In this document: positions 1 through 5,310 of the stretch, one piece after another
Layout of the letters: the number at the start of each line of letters is the position of its first letter
Position numbering within the stretch: position 1 is the first letter of the stretch
Position numbers and translations under genes: made by a program
Notes under the pieces: model-generated
Told to the model about the DNA's origin: nothing
Seen by the model: only the letters and a program-made list of their open reading frames with translations
Databases searched by the model: none
Origin: Bifidobacteriaceae bacterium
GTDB lineage: Bacteria > Actinomycetota > Actinomycetes > Actinomycetales > WQXJ01
DNA length: 12,656 nucleotides
Assembly: GCA_031278665.1 (NCBI GenBank)
Contig: JAITKC010000036.1
Location: forward strand, 1 to 12,656
Direction of reading: 5' to 3'

Positions 1-2
1 TT

Positions 3-20
3 CGGCCCCCGGAGGGGCCG
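3..20. terminator. Short GC-rich hairpin, possible terminator of an off-window gene
   Basis: CGGCCCC at 3-9 and GGGGCCG at 14-20 form a perfect 7-bp stem around a CGGA tetraloop. No T-tract follows on either strand, so termination is only a guess. It lies 15 nt from the larger palindrome at 35-92, so the two together could form an end-of-gene structure for a gene left of the window. Confidence 0.25.
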
Positions 21-34
21 TTGCGGCCCCGAGA

Positions 35-92
35 CGCGAGCAATTTCAACATCTCGATCCAGTGGTGGATCGGGATGTGAAAACTGCTCGCG
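35..92. repeat. 58-bp imperfect palindrome (27-bp arms, 4-nt loop)
   Basis: The left arm 35-61 and right arm 66-92 are inverted copies matching at 23 of 27 positions, around the loop GTGG (62-65). The outer 8 bp (CGCGAGCA/TGCTCGCG) and inner 7 bp (CGATCCA/TGGATCG) pair perfectly; one of the four mismatches would be a G-U pair in RNA. The AT-rich patches in the arms stand out from the surrounding GC-rich DNA. It could be a bidirectional terminator, a small-RNA hairpin, a dispersed palindromic repeat or a protein-binding site. I see no second copy in this window. Confidence 0.75.
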
Positions 93-439
93 CCCCGCCG
101 CCAACCCCAAACCACTCGACGGCGAGCCGGTGTAAACCATCTCGGCCGCCTCGCCGGCCGACCCCGACGGATGCGGCGGCGAAGACGGCAGGTCAGACGT
201 ATCCGCGGGCACGGACGCGGACGGCGACGGGTCGACCGGCGGCGCGGACGGCGACGCGGGCGGGGCGACCGGAACGGACCCGGACGCGCCGGGTTCGACG
301 GCGCGCAGCGGGATGGTCGCGGTCGCGGCTTTGGTCGGCTGCCTCGGCCGGGAACCCGCCTAACCGACCGCGCGGACGGTCGTGTTCAGAGGCATCGGTC
401 AAAGGGGCTTGGGCGCCCTGGCGAACAAACCGGGGCGAC
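93..439. other. Stretch without a confident gene
   Basis: Low-complexity GC-rich DNA with direct repeats GCGGACGGCGACG at 217-229 and 244-256. Apart from the possible minus-strand ORF, a plus-strand frame 136-363 is also open and gives a Gly/Asp-rich peptide, but it has no start codon. I see no RNA gene and no recognisable family here. It may be the intergenic space upstream of the sigma factor gene plus the margin of a leftward gene. Confidence 0.4.
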
Positions 440-455
440 TGTGATGTTGCTCACA
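440..455. promoter_or_regulatory. CRP/GlxR-type operator, perfect consensus
   Basis: TGTGATGTTGCTCACA matches the CRP-family consensus TGTGA-N6-TCACA at all ten defined bases. In Actinomycetota the corresponding cAMP-responsive regulators are GlxR (Corynebacterium) and Crp (Mycobacterium). The site is 130 bp upstream of the sigma factor start, and its centre (447.5) would be about -60 from a start site near 508 if the TAGCAT at 495-500 is the -10 element. It lies between the sigma gene and a possible leftward gene, so it could serve either. Binding is inferred from sequence only. Confidence 0.6.
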
Positions 456-464
456 TTTGGGCCT

Positions 465-500
465 TTGAACAGCGCTTTTGCGAGCCCGGTTGGATAGCAT
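465..500 (+). promoter_or_regulatory. Candidate promoter region for the sigma factor gene
   Basis: Two readings fit. One is an ECF-type promoter, TGAAC (466-470), 16-nt spacer, CGGTT (487-491), close to the GGAAC-N16/17-CGTT pattern of autoregulated SigE-like factors. The other is a housekeeping -10, TAGCAT (495-500), with a poor -35, which would fit activation from the CRP-type site upstream. Either implies a 5' leader of roughly 75-90 nt. Confidence 0.3.
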
Positions 501-584
501 TTTAGGCAAGCGGGATGGCCGTCGCCCGGACCGGCCCGCACAGCAGCCGCCGACCGAGCAACCACGCCCCGATGGGAGGTTCGG

Positions 585-1154
585 ATGCCAACCGCAACCG
601 CCGACACCAGACCCGCCAGCCTGGCGGGCGCAGTCGGCGCGCTCGCGCCGCCGAGGGGCGACCGGGCCGCCTGGGCCGAAATCGCGGAACGGCATTACCC
701 GGTGGTCTACCGCGTCGCCTATCGCTTGACCGGTAACACGCCCGATGCCGAGGACCTGGCTCAGGAGACCTTCTTGCGGGTGTTCCGGTCCTTGGAGGGT
801 TACCGGCCGGAGGGGAGCTTTGAGGGCTGGCTGGCTCGGATCACCACCAACTTGTTCATCGACGCCAAGCGGCGCGAGGCGCGAATGCGGGTCGAGACCC
901 TCGGGGACGAGGCCGGCGAGGTGGCCGATCCGGCCTCGGCGCCCGACCAGTTGGTCGATCTGACCAGTTTCGACGACCGGTTGCGCGAAGCGCTGTCGCG
1001 ACTCAGCCCCGACCTCAGGCAGGCGCTGGTGATGTGCGACGTCGAGGGCAAGAGCTACCAGGAGATCGCGGACGCGCTGGGCGTGCGTTTGGGTACGGTG
1101 CGTTCGCGGCTGCATCGGGCCCGCGCCCAGGCGCGCTGCGCGATGGCCGGCTGA
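585..1154 (+). CDS. SigE-like ECF RNA polymerase sigma factor (sigma-70 family, group 4)
   Basis: Extracytoplasmic-function sigma factor of 189 aa that directs RNA polymerase to a stress regulon. Sigma region 2 spans about residues 30-100: DAEDLAQETFL at 54-64 (core binding) and GSFEGWLARITTNLFIDAKRR at about 77-97 (-10 recognition, strongly resembling mycobacterial SigE). Region 4 spans about 132-183, with the helix-turn-helix SYQEIADALGVRLGTVRSRLHRAR binding the -35. The ATG at 585 is chosen because GGGAGG at 574-579 sits 5 nt upstream. In mycobacteria and relatives SigE is usually followed by a zinc anti-sigma factor (RseA); here the next gene is a response regulator and no anti-sigma gene is visible. 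The role is inferred from the family; the regulon is unknown. Confidence 0.95.
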   Translation: MPTATADTRPASLAGAVGALAPPRGDRAAWAEIAERHYPVVYRVAYRLTGNTPDAEDLAQETFLRVFRSLEGYRPEGSFEGWLARITTNLFIDAKRREARMRVETLGDEAGEVADPASAPDQLVDLTSFDDRLREALSRLSPDLRQALVMCDVEGKSYQEIADALGVRLGTVRSRLHRARAQARCAMAG

Positions 1155-1180
1155 GCGGCGGCCGGCTGAGCGGCGGCCGG
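1146..1180. repeat. 15-bp tandem duplication across the sigma factor stop codon
   Basis: GCCGGCTGAGCGGCG occurs at 1146-1160 and 1161-1175, followed by a partial third unit. The unit length is a multiple of three, so the TGA stop (1152-1154) is duplicated in frame at 1167-1169. GCCGGC is itself palindromic. It looks like a slippage duplication and lies just after the coding end, but it has no T-tract. Confidence 0.8.
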
Positions 1181-1204
1181 CGGTCGGCGAGTCCGAAGAA
1201 AACC

Positions 1205-1221
1205 GTCAAGATTAGGTCAAT
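1205..1221 (+). promoter_or_regulatory. Candidate OmpR-family binding site (11-bp-spaced direct repeat)
   Basis: GTCAA occurs at 1205-1209 and 1216-1220, an 11-bp period typical of tandem OmpR/PhoB-family sites. It is centred about 50 bp upstream of the inferred response regulator transcription start (1263), where an activator would sit at a promoter with a weak -35. Autoregulation by the downstream response regulator is a hypothesis from position and spacing. Confidence 0.3.
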
Positions 1222-1249
1222 TGTCTGCCACATCTTTACTCCCGTGCCT

Positions 1250-1255
1250 TACAAT
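1250..1255 (+). promoter_or_regulatory. -10 element for a leaderless response regulator transcript
   Basis: TACAAT lies exactly 7 nt before the ATG at 1263. The region between is TCCCCTC-like, with no Shine-Dalgarno. This is the usual actinobacterial layout in which transcription starts at or next to the start codon. There is no good -35 at 16-18 bp spacing. Confidence 0.6.
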
Positions 1256-1262
1256 TCCCCTC

Positions 1263-1946
1263 ATGGCCCGCATTCAATTGGCGGAAGACGACTCCGCCAT
1301 TGCCGATCCTTTGGCCCGAGCGCTCACCCGCGAAGGCTACGACGTCACCGTTTTCGACAACGGGCGCTCAGTTCTCGACTCACCGGAATCCCCCGATTTG
1401 GTGATTCTCGACCTGGGCCTGCCCGACATCGACGGACTCGACGTGGCCAGGGCGCTGCGGGCGCGCGGGCCGCTGCCGCCGATCCTCATCCTGACCGCCC
1501 GGGCGGACGAGGTCGACCTGGTGGTCGGATTGGACGCGGGCGCCGACGACTACGTGACCAAGCCGTTCCGGCTGGCCGAGTTGCTGGCCCGGGTGCGGGC
1601 GCTGCTGCGCCGTTCGGGGGCGGAGGCGGGGGCCGGCGACGACCTGCGGGCCCAAGACGTCAAAGTCGAGGTGTCGGCCCACCGGGCCTTCCACGGCGAC
1701 CGCGAGCTGCAGTTGACCGCCAAAGAGTTCGATTTGCTCAAGGCGCTGGTCCGCGAAGGCGGCTCGGTCGTCAGCCGCGAGGCCCTGATGCGGGAGGTCT
1801 GGGGTTCCGAGCCGTCGGCCGGATCGACTAAAACCCTTGACATGCATGTGTCCTGGCTGCGGCGCAAACTCGGCGACGACGCCGCCTCGCCGCGCTATAT
1901 CACCACAATCCGGGGCATGGGATTCCGTTTCGAGACGACTAACTGA
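1263..1946 (+). CDS. OmpR/PhoB-family two-component response regulator
   Basis: DNA-binding response regulator of 227 aa. The receiver domain spans about residues 2-117: acidic pocket E8-D9-D10, phosphoacceptor D50 in VILDLGLP, switch T78 in ILTAR, and invariant K100 in YVTKPF. A winged-helix effector domain follows (about 130-225), with LTAKEFDLLKALV and the recognition-helix/wing segment TLDMHVSWLRRKLG...IRGMGFRF. The start at 1263 gives MARIQLAEDD, the normal family N-terminus; a TTG at 1221 would add 14 unrelated residues. It is followed after 6 nt by the histidine kinase, so the two form a phosphorelay pair. All catalytic residues are present. The signal and target genes cannot be told from sequence. 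Confidence 0.96.
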   Translation: MARIQLAEDDSAIADPLARALTREGYDVTVFDNGRSVLDSPESPDLVILDLGLPDIDGLDVARALRARGPLPPILILTARADEVDLVVGLDAGADDYVTKPFRLAELLARVRALLRRSGAEAGAGDDLRAQDVKVEVSAHRAFHGDRELQLTAKEFDLLKALVREGGSVVSREALMREVWGSEPSAGSTKTLDMHVSWLRRKLGDDAASPRYITTIRGMGFRFETTN

Positions 1947-1952
1947 GGTCAA

Positions 1953-3200
1953 GTGCGCCGGCGCTTGATGCTCGCCACGACCATGGCGCTGGCCGTGGCG
2001 GTGATGCTGCTTGGCGGGCCGTTGGCGGTGTTCGCCGGCCAGTTGGCGCGGGCGCGGGCGGAGGCCGAGGTCCAGAGCCGGGCCGACGGCCTGGCCGCTT
2101 GGCTGGACCTCTACCAGTCGGTCGACTCGCCGATCGGCCAGGCGGTGTTGGACGGCTACCTGAGCGAGTCGGCGGATCAGTTGCGGGTCCACATCGACGT
2201 CGAGTTGGGCGACGGCGCCACGATGTCGGCCGGCGCGCCGATCACCGGCAAAGCGGTCGAGATCAGCGCCTCGCACCTGACGGTCACCTCGGTCAGCTTT
2301 CAGGTCTCTTGGTGGGCGCTGCAGCTCAAGGCGCTGCCGGCCTTCGGGCTGGTGGTCTTGGCCTGTCTGGTGGCGATGTCGGTGGGGGTGGCGTTCGCGT
2401 CCTGGCAGGCCCGGCGCCTGGCGGCGCCGATGGTCTATCTGTCGGCCACCGCCGAACAACTCGGCGCCGGCCAGCTGCGGATCCGGCCGACCAAGTCCGG
2501 GATCGAGGAGATCGACCTGGTGGCGGAGGAGCTGGCGCGGTCCGGCGACCGGATGGCGAAGCGCTTGTCAGTCGAACGCCAGTTTGCATCTGATGCCTCT
2601 CACCAGCTTCGCACGCCGTTGACCGCATTGGCGATGCGGCTTGAGGAAATCGAGTACCTGACTGAACGCGACGACGTCCGCGAAGAGGTTCGGATCTCAT
2701 TGGAGCAAATCGAGCGCCTGTCCGACACGATCGACGAGTTGCTCGGGCGCAACAAGCCGGGCGCCGGGACGCCCCGGCGTTGGCTGAGGCTGTCCGAGGT
2801 CCTCGGCCAGCAGCAGGAGGAATGGCTGCCGGTGTTCGCCGAAGCCGATCGCTCGCTGGTGTTGGACGTGGACGAGTCGCTGACCGTCACCGCCAGCCCG
2901 GGCGCGCTCAGCCAGGTGATCGCGACCCTGTTGGAGAACGCGCTGACCCACGGCAAAGGCGTCACCACATTGCGGGCGCGCGCCGTCCAAGGCGGCGCCG
3001 CGATCGAGGTCGAAGACGAGGGGCCGGGCGTCAGCCCGGAATTGGCGCCGAAGATTTTCGAGCGGTCGTTCTCGACCGGCGGCTCGACCGGTCTGGGCCT
3101 GGCGGTGGCGCGCGACCTGGTGGCGGCCGAGGGCGGGCGCCTCGAACTGAGCAAACGCCAGCCGCCGGTGTTCACCGTGTTCTTGTCGTCTTCGCGTTGA
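1953..3200 (+). CDS. HAMP-domain sensor histidine kinase
   Basis: Membrane sensor kinase of 415 aa, partner of the preceding response regulator. Order: TM1 about 5-28; extracytoplasmic sensor about 29-126, short and without a recognisable domain; TM2 about 127-150; HAMP about 150-205; dimerisation/phosphoacceptor helix with H217 in SHQLRTPLTAL; then a HATPase domain with the N box LLENALTHG (N329), G1 DEGPGV (355-360), F box KIFERSF and G2 GSTGLGL (377-383). It is a complete kinase. The GTG at 1953 has GAGG (1945-1948) only 4 nt upstream, overlapping the regulator's TGA; the ATG at 1968 is an alternative start. The last 29 bp overlap the convergent GtrA gene. The stimulus is unknown. Confidence 0.95.
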   Translation: MRRRLMLATTMALAVAVMLLGGPLAVFAGQLARARAEAEVQSRADGLAAWLDLYQSVDSPIGQAVLDGYLSESADQLRVHIDVELGDGATMSAGAPITGKAVEISASHLTVTSVSFQVSWWALQLKALPAFGLVVLACLVAMSVGVAFASWQARRLAAPMVYLSATAEQLGAGQLRIRPTKSGIEEIDLVAEELARSGDRMAKRLSVERQFASDASHQLRTPLTALAMRLEEIEYLTERDDVREEVRISLEQIERLSDTIDELLGRNKPGAGTPRRWLRLSEVLGQQQEEWLPVFAEADRSLVLDVDESLTVTASPGALSQVIATLLENALTHGKGVTTLRARAVQGGAAIEVEDEGPGVSPELAPKIFERSFSTGGSTGLGLAVARDLVAAEGGRLELSKRQPPVFTVFLSSSR

Positions 3201-3654
3201 ACACCCAAAACTTGTAGGCCAAGTACCGGAAGACGGTGCCGAGGGCGATGCCGATATTGCGCGCCAGTGTGTCCGGCGCGGCGCCGTGGAAGCCCAGAAC
3301 CCAACGCGAGAAATACAGGCAGGCGCCGGTTATAAGGACGCCGACCACATTGGCGGCGGCGAACGCCGCCACCTCCTTGGCCGGCAGTTTGGCCCGGCGG
3401 CGCGAGAACGTCCAGTAGCGGTTGCCGAAATAAGAGAAGGCGGTCGCCACCAGCGACGCCAGGATCGACGCCCGCACCGGCCAGGCGGCCATCAGGCGGC
3501 CGGGCCCCTCGGTCGCCAGCAGGTAGAAGCCGTTGTCGACCACCCAGGCGGCGGCGCCGACGGCGCCGAACTTTCCCGCCTCGTAGGCCCAGCGCGCCAG
3601 TTTGGACAACCGGCCGCGTCCGGCGCCCGCGTCGCCGCGTTCGATTGAGCCCAC
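3172..3654 (-). CDS. GtrA-family small membrane protein
   Basis: 160-aa integral membrane protein of the GtrA family, linked to moving lipid-linked sugars across the membrane or assisting cell-wall polysaccharide glycosylation. Four hydrophobic segments lie at about 30-50, 62-78, 95-118 and 130-150. The family's paired motifs are present: NRYWTF (78-83) after helix 2 and YKFWVF (147-152) after helix 4. The GTG at 3654 is chosen because it gives normal family length and lies 6 nt after a -10-like TATAGT; the frame stays open upstream but gives Arg/Pro-rich sequence unlike the family. GtrA next to purine genes is also seen in mycobacteria (Rv3277 beside purK/purE), so the context is familiar. 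The last 29 bp overlap the kinase gene tail to tail. The actual substrate is unknown. Confidence 0.9.
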   Translation of the reverse strand: MGSIERGDAGAGRGRLSKLARWAYEAGKFGAVGAAAWVVDNGFYLLATEGPGRLMAAWPVRASILASLVATAFSYFGNRYWTFSRRRAKLPAKEVAAFAAANVVGVLITGACLYFSRWVLGFHGAAPDTLARNIGIALGTVFRYLAYKFWVFNAKTTRTR

Positions 3655-3660
3655 CGGGCC

Positions 3661-3666
3661 ACTATA
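3661..3666 (-). promoter_or_regulatory. -10 element for a leaderless GtrA transcript
   Basis: On the minus strand TATAGT is followed by GGCCCG and then the GTG start at 3654. No Shine-Dalgarno is present. This matches the TANNNT-N6/7-start layout seen at three other genes in the window. Confidence 0.5.
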
Positions 3667-3730
3667 GCCAGCCGGCTTGGGCGCCCGGACGGCGCCGGCG
3701 TTAGACGCCGCCCGGCGGTCGCCCGGGGGT

Positions 3731-3765
3731 CGGTTCGGCCGGCGGTTCGGCCGGCGGTTCGGCCG
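3731..3765. repeat. 12-bp tandem repeat, about 2.9 copies, between GtrA and purE
   Basis: CGGTTCGGCCGG is repeated head to tail at 3731-3742 and 3743-3754, with a partial copy at 3755-3765. It lies in the 153-bp divergent intergenic region, about 30 bp upstream of the purE -10. It may be slippage in GC-rich DNA or a regulator-binding array; the copies are identical. Confidence 0.75.
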
Positions 3766-3794
3766 CCGCCGGCCGCGAGCCGGCCGCCGGGGCC

Positions 3795-3800
3795 TATTCT
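3795..3800 (+). promoter_or_regulatory. -10 element for a leaderless purE transcript
   Basis: TATTCT is followed after 7 nt by the GTG at 3808; there is no Shine-Dalgarno. The spacing favours 3808 over the in-frame GTG at 3802, which is only 1 nt from the hexamer. Confidence 0.5.
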
Positions 3801-3807
3801 GGTGGGC

Positions 3808-4323
3808 GTGAAAACCCCAATCCGCGTTGGCGTCGTCATGGGTTCGGACTCCGATTGGCCGGTGATGAAACCGGCCGCCGAGGCGCTGGACCGGGTCGGC
3901 CTGGGCTATGAGGTGAACGTCATCTCCGCCCACCGCCTGCCCGACCAGACCATCCGCTACGGCCGCGAGGCGGCCAGCCGGGGGCTGAAGGCGATAATCG
4001 CCGGCGCCGGCGGCGCCGCCGCGTTGCCGGGGATGCTGGCGGCCGTCACAGAATTGCCGGTGATCGGCGTGCCGGTGGCCCTTAAGGCCTTGGACGGACT
4101 CGACTCGCTGCTGTCGATAGTCCAAATGCCGGCCGGCGTGCCGGTGGCGACGGTCGGGGTGGGCGCCGCCATGAACGCCGGCCTGTTGGCGGCGCGGATC
4201 GTCGCCGCCGGCGACGGCGCCGAGGCCCGGGCGACGCGCGCCGCCCTGGAGGAGTTCCAGGCCCGCCAAGCCGCCGACGTCCAGGCCAAAGCCGATCGCC
4301 TGCGCGAACTCCTGCGCTCCTGA
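3808..4323 (+). CDS. purE: N5-carboxyaminoimidazole ribonucleotide mutase (PurE), variant active site
   Basis: Class I PurE of 171 aa, which converts N5-CAIR to CAIR in de novo purine synthesis. Seen: substrate/phosphate loop MGSDSDW (11-17), catalytic SAHR (40-43, H42), glycine-rich [12 protein letters not shown] (65-76), and [18 protein letters not shown], which strongly resembles actinobacterial PurE. The usual AGGAAHLPGM has Ala72 (GCG, 4021-4023) in place of the His equivalent to E. coli His75. PurK, the ATP-dependent enzyme that makes N5-CAIR, normally lies beside purE in this phylum but is absent here; the divergent neighbour is GtrA. The GTG at 3808 is preferred from promoter spacing; 3802 is an alternative adding two residues. 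Identity as PurE is secure; full activity is less so. Confidence 0.93.
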   Translation: MKTPIRVGVVMGSDSDWPVMKPAAEALDRVGLGYEVNVISAHRLPDQTIRYGREAASRGLKAIIAGAGGAAALPGMLAAVTELPVIGVPVALKALDGLDSLLSIVQMPAGVPVATVGVGAAMNAGLLAARIVAAGDGAEARATRAALEEFQARQAADVQAKADRLRELLRS

Positions 4324-4352
4324 CGGCGGCGCGGCGTCCGCGACGCTCGGAC

Positions 4353-4369
4353 CGCGCCGGACCGGCGCG
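4353..4369. terminator. GC-rich inverted repeat between convergent purE and ABC operon ends
   Basis: CGCGCCGG (4353-4360) and CCGGCGCG (4362-4369) are perfect inverted copies around one base. They lie in the 105-bp gap between the purE stop and the end of the convergent transporter operon, where a bidirectional terminator would be expected. There is no T-tract on either side. Confidence 0.35.
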
Positions 4370-4428
4370 AACCTTGAGGCCGCGGCTTTCCCCCGGACGG
4401 CGCCCCGGCGATCAGGCTGTTGGTCGGG

Positions 4429-5310
4429 TCACGGGTCGTCGTGGATCACGGGCGGGGCGTCGAAGGCGGCCGTCCCGGCCGGGACGGCCGGCAGGCGGCC
4501 GGCGCCGTCGGGGGCGGGAATCGCCCCCAACAGGACTTTGGTGTAAGGGTGGCCGGGGTTCGACCAGACCGCCTCGGTTGGACCGGACTCGACGATCCGG
4601 CCCGACCACATGACCAGCAGGCGGTCGGCGATCAAACGCACCACCGACAGGTCGTGGGAGATGAACAGCAGCACCGCGCCCTGCGAGACGGCCAGTTTCG
4701 ACATCAGATAAGCGACTTTGGCCTGGGTGGACGCGTCTAGCGCGCTGATCGGCTCGTCCCCGATCAAAACGTCGGGCTCGGCCGCCAAAGCGCGGGCGGT
4801 GGCGACCCGCTGGCGCTGGCCGCCCGAGAAGCTGCCGGGATAGCGGGTTTGGTCGCCGGCGGCCAGCCCGACCCGCTCCAACCAGTCGCCCGGGTTGGCG
4901 GTCGGACCGGCCGGCTGGGCCGGGTCGCCGGGGCCGGCCTGGCGCCGGCGGCGCAGCGCCAATTCCAGGCCGTCGCGGATTTGGGGGCCGACCGGCCGGC
5001 GCGGATTGAGCGACGAGCCGGGGTCCTGGAAAACCATCTGAATACCGGTTTGGAAGAGCGGGCGGCGGCGCACGCCGAGCGGGCGGATCGGCTGGCCATG
5101 GTATTCGACGGCGCCGCCGGCCGGCCGGACCAATCCGGTCAGGACTTTGGCGATCGTCGACTTGCCGCAGCCGGATTCGCCGACCAGGCCGACGACTTCG
5201 CCCTTGAACAGGTCGAAGGAGACGCCCCGGACGGCGCGCACCGGCGGGTGGCCGGGGTAGACGACTTCGATGTCGCGCGCGCGGATGACCGGCGCCCGTT
5301 CGCTAGGCAT
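4429..5310 (-). CDS. Oligopeptide/dipeptide ABC transporter ATP-binding protein (DppF/OppF type)
   Basis: Second nucleotide-binding subunit of the importer, 293 aa, cytoplasmic. Walker A GESGCGKST (44-52), Q-loop Q95 in VFQDP, signature FSGGQRQR (161-168), Walker B VLIGDEP (181-187) and switch H219 are all intact, so it should hydrolyse ATP. A Pro/Gly-rich insert (about 125-141) sits in the helical domain. The C-terminus keeps NPGHPYTKVLL but lacks the Cys-rich tail (CPFxxRCP-like, [4Fe-4S]) common in the family. The ATG at 5310 overlaps the end of the DppD gene by 8 nt, and GAGGAGG at 5323-5317 lies 6 nt upstream. Upstream open frame overlaps DppD and is not part of this protein. It is the last gene of the operon. 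Confidence 0.93.
   Translation of the reverse strand: MPSERAPVIRARDIEVVYPGHPPVRAVRGVSFDLFKGEVVGLVGESGCGKSTIAKVLTGLVRPAGGAVEYHGQPIRPLGVRRRPLFQTGIQMVFQDPGSSLNPRRPVGPQIRDGLELALRRRRQAGPGDPAQPAGPTANPGDWLERVGLAAGDQTRYPGSFSGGQRQRVATARALAAEPDVLIGDEPISALDASTQAKVAYLMSKLAVSQGAVLLFISHDLSVVRLIADRLLVMWSGRIVESGPTEAVWSNPGHPYTKVLLGAIPAPDGAGRLPAVPAGTAAFDAPPVIHDDP

Larger units (their letters stand above)
1..359 (-). other. Possible partial leftward ORF, Pro/Ser/Ala-rich, runs off the left edge
   Basis: On the minus strand one frame is open from a TAG at 362-360 to the window edge (about 119 codons). Its first part reads as a Pro/Ala/Ser/Val linker with in-frame repeats (SPSA units 27 bp apart, 217-229 and 244-256). 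From an ATG at 140-138 it continues as MVYTGSPSSGLG and then a more mixed charged segment. Candidate starts are the GTG at 212-210 and the ATG at 140; neither has a Shine-Dalgarno. An ATG at 395-393 is in the same frame but is cut off by the TAG after 11 codons. This could be the 5' end of a surface or linker protein, a decayed gene, or chance in GC-rich DNA. The palindrome at 35-92 lies inside the frame, which argues against coding. I do not recognise a family. Confidence 0.25.

Noticed and set aside
136..363. Plus-strand Gly/Asp-rich open frame ending at TAA 361-363
   Set aside because: No start codon and no ribosome site; the composition is explained by low-complexity DNA.
399..1115. 238-codon minus-strand ORF opposite the sigma factor
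   Set aside because: Antisense shadow of a clear ECF sigma gene with a Shine-Dalgarno; no domain seen.
1380..2459. 359-codon minus-strand ORF opposite the two-component genes
   Set aside because: Arg/Gln/His-rich sequence antisense to the response regulator and kinase, which carry complete family motifs.
3655..4269. Long upstream extension of the GtrA frame
   Set aside because: It covers purE in antisense and is Arg/Gly/Pro-rich; GtrA proteins are about 130-160 aa, matching a start at 3654.
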